A stretch of DNA of 64,000 nucleotides from Flavobacterium ovatum (GCF_040703125.1 NZ_CP160035.1:2046001-2110000); one strand, 5' to 3'. Positions 8,117-16,522 are shown, counted from the stretch's first letter. The notes: a model not told the origin generated them from the letters alone. Translations and numbers: made by a program.

Positions 8117-9649
8117 ATGAAACAGTATTTTAATTTATTCGACTTTAGTCAAAAAGTAGATTACAGAACAGAGATTTTAGCAGGCTTAACAGTAGCAATG
8201 ACGATGATTCCCGAATCATTATCCTTTGCAATTTTAGCAGGATTTCCTCCTTTGGTAGGTTTGTATGCCGCTTTTATTATGGGAATAGTTACCGCTATTT
8301 TTGGTGGTCGTCCAGGATTGGTTTCTGGTGGAGCAGGAGCAACCGTGATTGTATTAATTGCTTTGATGAAATCTCATGGTCTAGAATATGTCTTTGCAGC
8401 CGTAGCGCTAGCAGGTGTATTGCAAGTGCTGGTTGGACTCTTTAAACTGGGTAAATTCATCCGCTTAGTGCCACAGCCCGTAATGTACGGATTCGTAAAT
8501 GGTTTGGCAATTATTATCTTCATGTCACAACTAGAGCAATTTAAAACCGTTGTCGACGGGCAAACGGAGTGGCTTTCTGGGACTCCTTTATATGTTATGG
8601 CAGGATTAGTAGCCTTAACAGTCGGAATTGTATTGATATTACCTCGATTTACCAAAGCTATTCCAGCGTCATTAGTCGCAATTTTAGTAGTATTTGGAAT
8701 CGTTTTAGGGTTCGGAATCGAAACTAAAACCGTAGCCGATATCGCCTCTGTAAGTGGTGGTTTACCGCCGTTTCATATTCCAAATATCGATTGGAGTTGG
8801 ACCACTTTACAAGTTATTTTCCCGTATGCTTTAATCATGGGATCTGTTGGTTTGACTGAAGGATTATTGACTTTGAACCTTGTGGACGAAATCACCGGAA
8901 CAAAAGGAAGCGGAAACAGAGAATGTATCGCTCAAGGTGGTGCCAATCTATTAAACGGATTTTTCTTCGGAATGGGAGGTTGTCCTATGATTGCACAAAC
9001 ATTGGTCAACTTATCCGCTGGTTCTAGAGCCCGTTTGTCTGGAATCGTGGCTGCATTGACCATTTTGTTAATCGTATTGGTAGGAGCGCCCGTAATTGAG
9101 CAATTGCCTATGGCAGCGCTAGTAGGAGTAATGATTATGGTAGCGATTGGAACTTTTGAATGGATTAGCTTCCGTATCATCAATAAAATGCCAAAACAAG
9201 ATATTTTCGTTGGAGTCCTAGTGGCTGTAATTACCATTATGTTGCACAATCTGGCTCTAGCAGTATTGATTGGAGTAATCATTTCGGCTTTGGTTTTTGC
9301 TTGGGAAAGCGCCAAACGCATTCGAGCCAAAAAATATGTTGATGATAAAGGTGTTAAACACTACGAAATCTACGGACCGCTTTTCTTCGCTTCTACAACG
9401 GCATTTTTAGATAAATTTGATGTTGCTAACGATCCCCTAGAAGTGATTATCGATTTCAGAGAAAGCAAAATCGCCGATATGAGTGCCATCGACGCAGTCA
9501 ACAAATTAACGGAGCGTTACGCCAAAATAGGCAAGAAAATACATTTGCGCCACCTAAGTACTGATTGTCGCCTATTGCTGCACAATGCAGATGAAATCAT
9601 AGACGTCAATATAATAGAAGATCCAACCTACAAAGTAGCGAACGACTAA
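8117..9649 (+). CDS. SulP-family inorganic anion transporter
   Basis: Protein of 510 residues. The N-terminal 400 residues form the SulP/SLC26 membrane domain, with hallmark segments such as EILAGLTVAMTMIPESLSFA and PVMYGFVNGLAIIIF. The C-terminal part (about 425-500) is a cytoplasmic STAS domain (LEVIIDFRESKIADMSAIDA). Members import sulfate, bicarbonate or other anions; the substrate cannot be told here. No carbonic anhydrase or sulfate-assimilation gene is adjacent. Monocistronic, followed by a terminator. Confidence 0.92.
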   Translation: MKQYFNLFDFSQKVDYRTEILAGLTVAMTMIPESLSFAILAGFPPLVGLYAAFIMGIVTAIFGGRPGLVSGGAGATVIVLIALMKSHGLEYVFAAVALAGVLQVLVGLFKLGKFIRLVPQPVMYGFVNGLAIIIFMSQLEQFKTVVDGQTEWLSGTPLYVMAGLVALTVGIVLILPRFTKAIPASLVAILVVFGIVLGFGIETKTVADIASVSGGLPPFHIPNIDWSWTTLQVIFPYALIMGSVGLTEGLLTLNLVDEITGTKGSGNRECIAQGGANLLNGFFFGMGGCPMIAQTLVNLSAGSRARLSGIVAALTILLIVLVGAPVIEQLPMAALVGVMIMVAIGTFEWISFRIINKMPKQDIFVGVLVAVITIMLHNLALAVLIGVIISALVFAWESAKRIRAKKYVDDKGVKHYEIYGPLFFASTTAFLDKFDVANDPLEVIIDFRESKIADMSAIDAVNKLTERYAKIGKKIHLRHLSTDCRLLLHNADEIIDVNIIEDPTYKVAND

Positions 9650-9672
9650 AACGTTTTCAAATAAAGCTAAAG

Positions 9673-9706
9673 ACCACCATTGTCACTGAGATATTGGTGG
9701 TTTTTT
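9673..9706 (+). terminator. Terminator of the SulP gene
   Basis: Stem ACCACCA (9673-9679) / TGGTGGT (9695-9701) followed by a run of Ts. Confidence 0.75.
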
Positions 9707-9707
9707 G

Positions 9708-9786
9708 TTACGCAAAGATGCGCAGAGGTAACACAGAGATTCGCAAAGGTTTTTTTAACTATATAAGATATTAAAGCTCATAGATG
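9708..9786. repeat. Dispersed 'TACGCAAAG...ATATAAG' repeat, copy 1
   Basis: Contains TACGCAAAGATG, AACACAGAGATTCGCAAAGG, a T-run and CTATATAAG followed by AAAGCTCATA. Related copies lie at 10939-11006, 12367-12411, 12452-12530, 13257-13312 and, shorter, near 30636-30760. All are intergenic and non-coding. Confidence 0.65.
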
Positions 9787-9877
9787 TGCATTCGAGCAAG
9801 CCAATCTAAAAGAAGCTACCAAAGTATCCCGCTTGTGCCTACTATCAAATTAAGTCAGTTTACAAGTGATTAACTTT

Positions 9878-10807
9878 TTAATGCAACAATTCTAATTCCT
9901 TTCTTTTAGCTTCATCAGCTACGTTTTTTTGGTTCCAGTAGGGTTCATTGATGCTTTTTTTCAATCGGGCTTCTGTTATCAAACCATCGCCATCATCTTC
10001 CGACCATGATAGTATTTTGTATGGGAATGCTTTTTGTACTTCGATAGAAACCTTTCTACTATGCTTCAAGTATTCAATTTTGTAGTTTAAAGTGGAGTCT
10101 GTTTCGGTTTTACTGATTTTAGCCTTGGCGATTTCCAGTTCTTTATGGGCAAAACGGCTGTAAAGGGTAGAGAAAATCAAATCGATTTCGCCTAAGGGTA
10201 GTTGCCCTTGATTTAGCCTAATACGTGTCATGAGTTCTTCCTCTAGCAAAGCGACAGGAATATCTTTTTCAGTATCTCCTTCAGCTTCAAAATAAGAGAA
10301 TTGTTGGAATTGATACTTTTTTCCTTTGAGGTTAAGTTGTGTAAAAGTATGTCCACACCATTCTTGCATACTCGTATTCGACTTTAAGGTGTGAGGATGT
10401 TTTTGAGAATCAATAGGAGTAAAAGTGGCCGTTAGGATAGCGTAATCATAGATACCTGTAGTGAATTTTCTAATGTTGTTCAATTTCATTACCGATACAT
10501 CATCACTTCCAGTATCTTGAGGATGGTCTAGTTTTACATGCTTGCTAAGTGAAAATGGTTCTGTTACAAATACCAATACAACTTCCCCTTTTCGGATTTC
10601 ACCATAACGAGATTGCTTCAATTCATAGCTATTCAGCTCTGCTTTGCCCGAATACCAATAATCATTAAACTGCTTTGTCGTTGGCGGTGCGCCTTGTCCC
10701 ATTGGAGTGAACGTATTTTTATCTTGCTTGCAACCCAAAAGCGAAAATACAGCTAGAAAGAATATTATTTTTAAAGATAGATTCCTGTTTTTTAGTATTG
10801 CGAACAT
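9878..10807 (-). CDS. Hypothetical lipoprotein (often labelled 'Maf' in flavobacteria)
   Basis: Protein of 309 residues with a lipoprotein signal (SLKIIFFLAVFSLLGCKQDK). From memory, homologues in Flavobacterium are often annotated as septum formation inhibitor Maf, but I see no Maf nucleotide pyrophosphatase signature, and real Maf proteins are cytoplasmic and about 190 residues. The mature protein is polar with no clear domain; it includes VFVTEPFSLSKHVKLDHP and TSMQEWCGHTF. I infer an envelope protein of unknown role. The gene stands alone. Confidence 0.75.
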   Translation of the reverse strand: MFAILKNRNLSLKIIFFLAVFSLLGCKQDKNTFTPMGQGAPPTTKQFNDYWYSGKAELNSYELKQSRYGEIRKGEVVLVFVTEPFSLSKHVKLDHPQDTGSDDVSVMKLNNIRKFTTGIYDYAILTATFTPIDSQKHPHTLKSNTSMQEWCGHTFTQLNLKGKKYQFQQFSYFEAEGDTEKDIPVALLEEELMTRIRLNQGQLPLGEIDLIFSTLYSRFAHKELEIAKAKISKTETDSTLNYKIEYLKHSRKVSIEVQKAFPYKILSWSEDDGDGLITEARLKKSINEPYWNQKNVADEAKRKELELLH

Positions 10808-11189
10808 CGTGTTTGTGTTTAATTTATTCTCGTGCTTTAGCTACTAATTTACTAAATATAAACCGAATATAAAATTCATAATGAATCTAGGAGGTAGAGC
10901 GGGTTCTTTGTTAAATCACAATTTCCTTTTTATGTTTTGTTACGCAAAGATGCTCAAAGGTAACACAGAGATTCGTAAAGTTTTTTTTTAACCATATAAG
11001 TAAAAGAACTTCCTGTAAGTGCTGTTGCATAAACAGCTTCAAAGACTGGTAATACTATAACTCATTTTAGACTAATTGTACTAAACTGTGAATTATGAAA
11101 CTAAACGATTTTGTTATATAACATCAAACGTTTAAAGCACCTCTACATTTGTCATGTGATAATTTTAAACTTCACTAATACATATATAC
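10808..11189. repeat. Intergenic region with repeat copy 2
   Basis: This spacer between divergent genes holds copy 2 of the dispersed repeat (10939-11006: TACGCAAAGATGCTCAAAGG, AACACAGAGATTCGTAAAG, T-run, AACCATATAAG). The remainder is AT-rich and must carry both promoters; no gene is visible. Confidence 0.6.
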
Positions 11190-12266
11190 ATGAAAAATAA
11201 AAACCTATTATCAACCTTAGCGATTGCAATGGTTGTTTTATTTACAGGCTGTTCAAATGACGACACCACCCAGTCGGATTCCGTTCCGACTGTGGCTTTA
11301 ACGAGTCCATCAAGCAGTGATACAAACGTTGCTAGAAATAAAGTTGTTTCGGTAAAATTTAGTAGCGAAATGGATGTATCCTCTATTAATACTACAACGT
11401 TTACATTAAAGCAAGCTGGAACTCCAGTATTGGGATCCGTTTCCTATTCAGGAACTACTGCAAAGTTTGTTCCATTAACGGTACTTGCGGCTAATACAGT
11501 GTACACAGCTGCACTAAGTACGGGAGTAAAAAGTGCAAATGGAGTAGCACTTAGTCTAAACAAGCAATGGGAGTTTACTACAACAGCTAATGCGACGGCT
11601 GGATTAGCAGCTGTTGGTCTTGGTTCAGCAGGGAATTATGTGGTTCTTGCAAAAACGGCAATTACTAACGTACCAACGTCTGTAATTACAGGTGATCTAG
11701 CATTAAGTCCTGCAGCGACATCGTTTATAACAGGATTATCTTTAACGGATTTTACGGGTTATGCAAAGGCTGCACAAGTTACTGGAAAAGTATTTGCTGC
11801 CGACATGGTTTCTCCAACTTCAACAAATCTTACCACAGCGGTTGAGAATATGATTACAGCATACAATGATGCAGCTGGACGTCCATCTCCTGATTTTGTT
11901 GAATTGGGAGCAGGGAGCATTGGTGGAAAAACATTAACTCCAGGTCTTTATAAATGGACTAGCACGGTAACGGTACCCACTAATGTAACCATTTCAGGAT
12001 CTGCAGATGATGTATGGATTTTCCAAATTTCAGGTGATCTATCCATGAGTGCTGCAACAAGAATAATTTTGCAAGGTGGAGCTAAAGCTTCAAATATTTT
12101 CTGGCAAGTTGCTGGTAAAGCAACTTTTGGAACAACTTCTCATGTTGAAGGTATTATCTTGTCTAAGACAGGGGTGACTTTTCAAACAGGAGCATCTTTT
12201 AACGGAAGGGCATTGGCACAGACTGCTGTAATTCTTGATGGAAACACAGTAGTACAACCGCAATAA
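11190..12266 (+). CDS. Ice-binding lipoprotein (Big_5 + DUF3494)
   Basis: Protein of 358 residues. The signal MKNKNLLSTLAIAMVVLFTG with a lipobox cysteine (GCSND) points to a surface or outer-membrane lipoprotein. Residues about 35-132 form an SbsA-type Ig-like domain (Big_5; DTNVARNKVVSVKFSSEMD ... WEFTT). Residues about 140-358 form a DUF3494 ice-binding domain: LGSAGNYVVLAKTAITN, ITGDLALSP, LTPGLYKWTSTVTVP, DDVWIFQISGDL and HVEGIILSKTGVTFQTGAS are typical. Such proteins adsorb to ice and inhibit recrystallisation; here it would be tethered to the cell. DUF3494 genes are often horizontally acquired, and this one lies beside repeat-rich accessory DNA. Confidence 0.9.
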   Translation: MKNKNLLSTLAIAMVVLFTGCSNDDTTQSDSVPTVALTSPSSSDTNVARNKVVSVKFSSEMDVSSINTTTFTLKQAGTPVLGSVSYSGTTAKFVPLTVLAANTVYTAALSTGVKSANGVALSLNKQWEFTTTANATAGLAAVGLGSAGNYVVLAKTAITNVPTSVITGDLALSPAATSFITGLSLTDFTGYAKAAQVTGKVFAADMVSPTSTNLTTAVENMITAYNDAAGRPSPDFVELGAGSIGGKTLTPGLYKWTSTVTVPTNVTISGSADDVWIFQISGDLSMSAATRIILQGGAKASNIFWQVAGKATFGTTSHVEGIILSKTGVTFQTGASFNGRALAQTAVILDGNTVVQPQ

Positions 12267-12288
12267 ATTAGAATACATAATACTATTG

Positions 12289-12320
12289 AAAAGAGGTGTT
12301 CCTATGGAATGCCTCTTTTT
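12289..12320 (+). terminator. Terminator of the ice-binding protein gene
   Basis: Inverted repeat AAAAGAGG (12289-12296) / CCTCTTTT (12312-12319), with an inner TTCC/GGAA pair and a T-run. Confidence 0.8.
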
Positions 12321-12366
12321 GTATGTAGTGCTATTTCGATTTATCTTATTTAAAACTAGAAGGCTA

Positions 12367-12530
12367 GTTGCGCAAAGCTGCTCAAAGGAAACACAGAGAT
12401 TCGCAAAGTTTTTCTACAAAGTTTGTCATTCTGAAAGAATCTCGAGCTTCATTACGCAAAGCTGCTCAAAGGAAACACAGAGATTCGCAAAGGTTTTTTT
12501 AACCATATAAGAAATTGAAGCTCATATAAG
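12367..12530. repeat. Dispersed repeat copies 3 and 4 in tandem
   Basis: Two copies of the same unit (GCGCAAAGCTGCTCAAAGG, AACACAGAGATTCGCAAAG) at 12369 and 12454, separated by a GTCATTCTGAAAGAATCTCG stretch that belongs to a different short repeat type. The second copy continues into the T-run and CCATATAAG. The rest of the spacer to 12740, with CATTGCGAGCGAAGCGTGGC at about 12562, holds no gene. Confidence 0.65.
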
Positions 12531-12740
12531 TAATGGTACACAAAAACCATCTACACAGATCATTGCGAGCGAAGCGTGGCAATCACGTTTGGCACATCAT
12601 GTCTTATTATTCCATTCTTTGATTTTGTAAAGATATTTTTGGCTATGAATTTTGATTGTACGGGGTCAGGTTGTTTGGTGTAGATTAATAGTCTAAAACA
12701 GTCTCATACTGCAATGTAGTAACAATAACCGTTGTGTATT

Positions 12741-13022
12741 TTAATTTAAGACATCAAACGTTCCATCATTGCCAATAAATAGTTCTTTGTCTAATGAATC
12801 TGGTTTTGAGTTTCCTTCAAAACAGGAGCATGATGCTGGAAAGTCACAGTTGTATCGTATGGACACTTTTACTTGATTGCCTTTTGAGTTTTCTATGTCA
12901 CTTAATATTGTAATCTCCAGTTCGTCAAAATTTGCCCAACCGCCATTATTACAAAATTCTAATGGGTTAAAAAGCTTAATGTTCTTTTTTATTTGAGATT
13001 TGATGAATTCCTTGTCGAGCAT
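12741..13022 (-). CDS. Small hypothetical protein
   Basis: Protein of 93 residues, MLDKEFIKSQIKKNIKLFNP..., with three cysteines in its second half (YNCDFPASCSCFEGN) and an acidic C-terminus. No family recognised. It lies inside repeat-rich accessory DNA with no co-directional close neighbour. Codon use looks ordinary, so it is probably real, but nothing in context hints at a function. Confidence 0.5.
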   Translation of the reverse strand: MLDKEFIKSQIKKNIKLFNPLEFCNNGGWANFDELEITILSDIENSKGNQVKVSIRYNCDFPASCSCFEGNSKPDSLDKELFIGNDGTFDVLN

Positions 13023-13521
13023 ATTTTGATTTGACTTATTGGTTGAAAGCCCAAAAGTAATAATTTAACCGTTGGGTGCAATTATTAAAAACGGCAGTTC
13101 GAGTGTTTTTTGTACAGTGAAACGGAACAATCCCGAAGCGTCGGGAGTATCGAGAACCGTTTTTATAATGTGGGTTTTGATAGAGGGCAGAGATATCTTG
13201 AAGTATAAGTACTCCGCTGATGATTGCATAATAGCTTCCGCAATTGGGTGCGCCGAAACACATAGATTTACAAAGTTTTTAAACCATATAAGAAATAGAA
13301 GAGCATATAAGTCTAATTGCGCAAACAAACTCGCCAAAGTCATTGCGACGAAGGAAGCAATCACGTTTGCTAGATCCACAAAGTATTTTCACTATATAAG
13401 TTATAGAAGCTACTAAGTGCAGCAACAAAAAGAAACATCTACAACGTAATTGCGACGAGGATCTAGATACACCGAACTCAATGCGTGGCGGAATACTCGA
13501 ATAACCACTTAAACCCCAATG
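13023..13521. repeat. Repeat-rich intergenic region
   Basis: Contains a partial copy of the palindromic 'GTTCGAGTG' element (13092-13112, plus GTATCGAGAACCG at 13147), a small TCCCGAAGCGTCGGGA hairpin (13130-13145), copy 5 of the CATATAAG repeat (13257-13312) and CATTGCGACGAAGGAAGCAA (about 13341). Open frames here run through repeats on both strands and are not believable genes. Confidence 0.55.
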
Positions 13522-14163
13522 CTATAAACTGCCATTTTTCATCAGTTCTTGTCCTTCAAACTCTGTCATTAAGTTGTCCCAGTCAAAAGGAGTCTGCAAA
13601 TAAAATTCAGCAGTACCACCAATGGGGTCAAAATGCTTTAATACTTTTTCTTTTCCAGTAGGATAGTTATATTCTTCGTAATACTGACACTCTAAAAATA
13701 AATTTTTCAGATTTTCTATTAAATCGCTATCAAGTCTGTCACTATAATCCACATATCGAATGCCATGAATGCAGTGCGTACCATTTGCTTTACTCTTTTT
13801 GTCTTTGATTGGTTTTTCTACAATCATATAGACTTCTATTGCATTTAAGAAATCATCGGATATTTTAAATTTAGTCTCATTTCCTAACTCAACAGAATTT
13901 TCGGAATCCAAGAAATATTGTAAATCTAATCGAGCCTGATAATCATTTGTATATTTTTTACTTAAACCTTCGTATAGGACTTCAATAATACTTTGATAAT
14001 GATCGAAAGCTGCTTTACGGGCTTCAATTGGTGATGCATGACGAAACTCTTTATGTGTATCTACATAAGCATCTGAATTATCAATACCATTTATCCAATT
14101 GTCAACTTTATTCCCAATTTTTCGTCGCCAGAAGCGATATTCTACTCTATAATATATATCCAT
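13522..14163 (-). CDS. Hypothetical protein, 213 aa
   Basis: Soluble protein of 213 residues starting MDIYYRVEYRFWRRKIGNK, rich in aromatic and acidic residues; no signal peptide or membrane segment. No family recognised. It includes GTHCIHGIRYVDYSDR and ends in a GGTAEFYLQTPFDWDNLMTE stretch. It is an isolated minus-strand gene between repeats in an accessory region. Length and composition look like a real protein, for example an effector-like or immunity-like orphan, but that is a guess. Confidence 0.65.
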   Translation of the reverse strand: MDIYYRVEYRFWRRKIGNKVDNWINGIDNSDAYVDTHKEFRHASPIEARKAAFDHYQSIIEVLYEGLSKKYTNDYQARLDLQYFLDSENSVELGNETKFKISDDFLNAIEVYMIVEKPIKDKKSKANGTHCIHGIRYVDYSDRLDSDLIENLKNLFLECQYYEEYNYPTGKEKVLKHFDPIGGTAEFYLQTPFDWDNLMTEFEGQELMKNGSL

Positions 14164-14271
14164 TTTATGTTCAGTTAATTATGTTCAATCCTTATTGAAG
14201 AAATAGTAAGGAAATGAAATTTTACAAAAGATTATAGTTCCGCATTAATTCCCCGCTGTTTGCAGTCTCCC

Positions 14272-14393
14272 GACTTCGTACCCAGTCTTATTTGCTATTG
14301 CAATATATCAATTTTCTGTCAAAAAAAGCACAAAAAAAGTACAGCCTTTTGGGACTGTACTAATTATTTGCTCATTATTGTGGGTGCGAAGTC
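14272..14393. repeat. Long dyad around a terminator, 3' of the RES gene
   Basis: GACTTCGTACCCA (14272-14284) pairs with TGGGTGCGAAGTC (14381-14393), 12 of 13 matching. Inside sits a terminator-like hairpin, AGTACAG (14338-14344) / CTGTACT (14355-14361), whose minus-strand side ends in a T-run, suited to terminate the RES gene. The outer dyad may be the border of a mobile cassette. Confidence 0.5.
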
Positions 14394-14435
14394 AGAGGTA
14401 TTCGCACTGTAGCTACACTTTGTGGAGCGGGATTT

Positions 14436-15482
14436 TTAATTTATTTCAGCAGGACCAAATTGATAATCATAAATTATTCTATTAAGCCCAAGTTTATTAA
14501 TATTCTTTACTTTAATCTTTTTGTCTTTTACAGGATTTCCAAATAAAGCTAAATTTCGAATTGTACTTGATTTTTCAAATTCTTTATATTGAGGAATTTT
14601 TCTTGTTGAAATTCCATAAACCGTAGGGAATGGAATTTTTCCTGTTCTTACCAAACTAAAAAAGGAGGGATATATAATTCCATCAAACCCTTTCTCCTTT
14701 ATAAATAAGCTTAAATCTTTTGTGATTTCATAGGAATGCTTTGAAGCTAAAAACAGCATTTGAATAGATAAATCTAGACTTTCAAATTCAGTACAATCTT
14801 CATCGATTAACTCTGTTAAATCTAAAAGTTTTAAAGTCTTATTTGTCTTAAGAGTTGCAACATATATTTCGTCCTCAACTGTTACACGACATTCGTGGAT
14901 GCAAACTTCTAAATCTTGAGAACCGTATAAAACAGGATGATTTTCACTGTCTAATCTTCCATTTCCTGGATATGGTGAACTATCGTATTCAGTTTCATTA
15001 GTTGGTTTTTTAGGATTTGTTCGAATTCTATAAAACAATTCGTTTTCTTTTAGTAAAACTGTTGGAAATTCATTAACTATTCTATCAAATATTGATTTTC
15101 TTGTTTTCTTATTTTGTAGTTCTTTTAAAGGTTCAATTTCTCCAATCATCCAAAGTCTAGGACCATAATGAAAAAAGCCAATACCTAATTCTTTTTCAAA
15201 GAGTTTAATGTCCTTTTGTAATGAGTCAGAAAGCTTAACACTTGTTTTTTGATGTTTGTTAAATTGAATTAGCGGAGAAGCTCCATAATCTGGTTTGAAA
15301 ATACTACCAACAACAAAAAATCTATAAGCCAAAGTCTCTATTTGTTCAATGTCTAGTTTAATTCCATTTGAATTTGAACAATTAAGACAGTTCTCGGAAT
15401 TTTCTATTCCAATTCGTTCCGCCAAGAGTTTAAGTCCTTGGTCTGTGAAACATTCTGAACAAAGTTTTTCTTTATTTCTCAT
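14436..15482 (-). CDS. RES-domain protein with N-terminal Cys-rich domain
   Basis: Protein of 348 residues. The first 45 contain two CxxC pairs (LCSECF and CLNCSNS), suggesting a zinc-binding fold like the N-terminal domain found in HEPN/RES proteins. The C-terminal half (about 165-330) is a RES domain: FYRIRTN, GRLDSENHPVLYGSQDLEVC with the following IHECR, and EKGFDGIIYPS. RES domains of toxin-antitoxin systems (Xre-RES) degrade NAD+; this longer architecture is common in accessory DNA and presumed to act in defence or stress. No Xre-type antitoxin is adjacent. The flanks carry long dyads, suggesting transfer as a unit. Catalysis is inferred only. Confidence 0.75.
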   Translation of the reverse strand: MRNKEKLCSECFTDQGLKLLAERIGIENSENCLNCSNSNGIKLDIEQIETLAYRFFVVGSIFKPDYGASPLIQFNKHQKTSVKLSDSLQKDIKLFEKELGIGFFHYGPRLWMIGEIEPLKELQNKKTRKSIFDRIVNEFPTVLLKENELFYRIRTNPKKPTNETEYDSSPYPGNGRLDSENHPVLYGSQDLEVCIHECRVTVEDEIYVATLKTNKTLKLLDLTELIDEDCTEFESLDLSIQMLFLASKHSYEITKDLSLFIKEKGFDGIIYPSFFSLVRTGKIPFPTVYGISTRKIPQYKEFEKSSTIRNLALFGNPVKDKKIKVKNINKLGLNRIIYDYQFGPAEIN

Positions 15483-15559
15483 TTTTTGTCAAATGACATA
15501 CAACGGTCTTGTATGTGGCTCGTAGCGTGTAAATTACCGATTGTTTTCGGATTAAACAC

Positions 15560-15630
15560 AAGTCATATTTTTAAATTTTACTATTTATCTTTTCTATTGA
15601 AAGTCGTGAAATTTAAAAATTTGGCGACTT
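15560..15630. repeat. 71-nt imperfect dyad upstream of RES gene
   Basis: Perfect 12-bp arms ATTTTTAAATTT (15567-15578) / AAATTTAAAAAT (15609-15620), extended outward by AAGTC (15560) / GACTT (15626). Together with ACAACGGTCTTGTATGTGGC just to the left, this resembles the long hairpins seen at integrated gene cassettes. No gene lies here. Confidence 0.5.
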
Positions 15631-15703
15631 TCCCAGTAAACCTAAACTTCGTTTAAACAATAGAATAGCTATGAGCTATGTACTTTGTTAGTGGCAGGCG
15701 TTT

Positions 15704-16108
15704 TTAATTAATACTTACTTTAAAAGCATTATGATATTTCCCATCTGGATAATAATAAATTGCTACCTGTCTATAGGGGTTAATATATATATGACCTGCT
15801 TTGTTGTTACGAGCAAAGTCACTTCCTTTCCATGATTTACTATCTATTCTTTGCCATCCGAAATCTTGGCGTAAAATAGCATTATAATAATCTCCATCAT
15901 TGTTAATGTCATTATCATAAAATACTGAGAACAATGAACCATCTGACAATTTTCCTTCATAAAAAACAGTGCCATTTTCTATTATCTTCGAAGGTGGTAA
16001 TTCGTATTCTAACCATTTATTTGTTGTTGCTGTTGAATAAACTGAACAGCCAGTAAAGCAAGTGCTAATAAGAAATGTAATTATTATAGTATAAAAGTAT
16101 TTTTTCAT
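15704..16108 (-). CDS. Small hypothetical lipoprotein
   Basis: Protein of 134 residues with a lipoprotein signal (FYTIIITFLISTCFTGCSVY). The mature part has an aspartate/asparagine-rich segment (FYDNDINNDGDYYNA) and a tyrosine-rich end (VAIYYYPDGKYHNAF). No family recognised. The gene is bracketed by an inverted 11-bp sequence: GTTAGTGGCAG at 15687-15697 and TTGCCACTAAC at 16168-16178 (10 of 11 matching), which makes the ~490-bp unit look like a discrete insertion. The ATG at 16108 begins the signal peptide; a TTG two codons earlier was not used. Confidence 0.7.
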   Translation of the reverse strand: MKKYFYTIIITFLISTCFTGCSVYSTATTNKWLEYELPPSKIIENGTVFYEGKLSDGSLFSVFYDNDINNDGDYYNAILRQDFGWQRIDSKSWKGSDFARNNKAGHIYINPYRQVAIYYYPDGKYHNAFKVSIN

Positions 16109-16114
16109 TATCAA

Positions 16115-16330
16115 ATCATTTTATTCATTCATGAATCTTATTTGTTTTCATAAGTGTAGTCTATTGCTTGCCACTAACTTGAATATATGTTTGATGTCGT
16201 CCGACATATCTCCCTTAATATGGGTGTATATGTCTGATAAACGTCAATCAGTATTTATTAAGCTAATATATTAAATTATTCTTACAAATTATTCCAATAA
16301 TAGTAATTTGAAGAAAAATCATCAAACTAG
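16115..16330. other. Non-coding spacer with small dyads
   Basis: Holds the TTGCCACTAAC border (16168-16178) and small inverted repeats around ATGTCGTCCGACAT (about 16194). The remainder up to the RNA-like element is AT-rich and shows no gene. Confidence 0.4.
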
Positions 16331-16453
16331 CAGAGTTCGCGTGAAGGATAGAGGCAAGCTACCGAAGTAGCGCCGAAAGCCTGACAGCACTGAGCAAAGG
16401 GGTTTTGTGTAGCCACAGTTAAGTTAGCCCCTTTGCTTAGTGGTGGCACGCCC
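16331..16453 (-). ncRNA. Putative structured RNA or repeat element, copy 1
   Basis: Read on the minus strand it starts GGGCGTGCCACCA, has a 9-bp helix (plus-strand 16394-16402 with 16428-16436), then a GCTAC-TTCG-GTAGC hairpin (16358-16371) and ends near CTTCACGCG. A second copy at 57131-57246 keeps both helices although the first helix differs in sequence, which argues for selection on RNA structure. It may belong to a known flavobacterial RNA motif such as Flavo-1, but I cannot confirm that here. Confidence 0.5.
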
Positions 16454-16522
16454 AAATATCACAAATCCTAAAATTTATGCAATTCTTGTTGTGACATATT
16501 CTTCTACCAAAGCCTCATAAAA

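Noticed and set aside
8932..9330. 132-codon antisense frame within the SulP gene
   Set aside because: Shadow of the SulP reading frame; no start context, no family.
11152..11160. TTGTCATGTG half-site before the ice-binding gene as a fifth Fnr box
   Set aside because: Only one half matches and no -7 element lies at the fixed 36.5-base spacing.
12286..12510. 74-codon frame after the ice-binding gene
   Set aside because: It consists of the terminator plus two copies of a repeat; the apparent internal peptide repeat reflects the DNA repeat.
13036..13416. Three overlapping open frames on both strands
   Set aside because: They run through dispersed repeats (GTTCGAGTG, CATATAAG, CATTGCGACG) and match each other's complement; no coding evidence.
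15480..15500. TTGTCAAATGACA palindrome before the RES gene as an Fnr box
   Set aside because: The half-sites are in the opposite arrangement (TGTCA..TGACA) and no -7 element is at the right distance.
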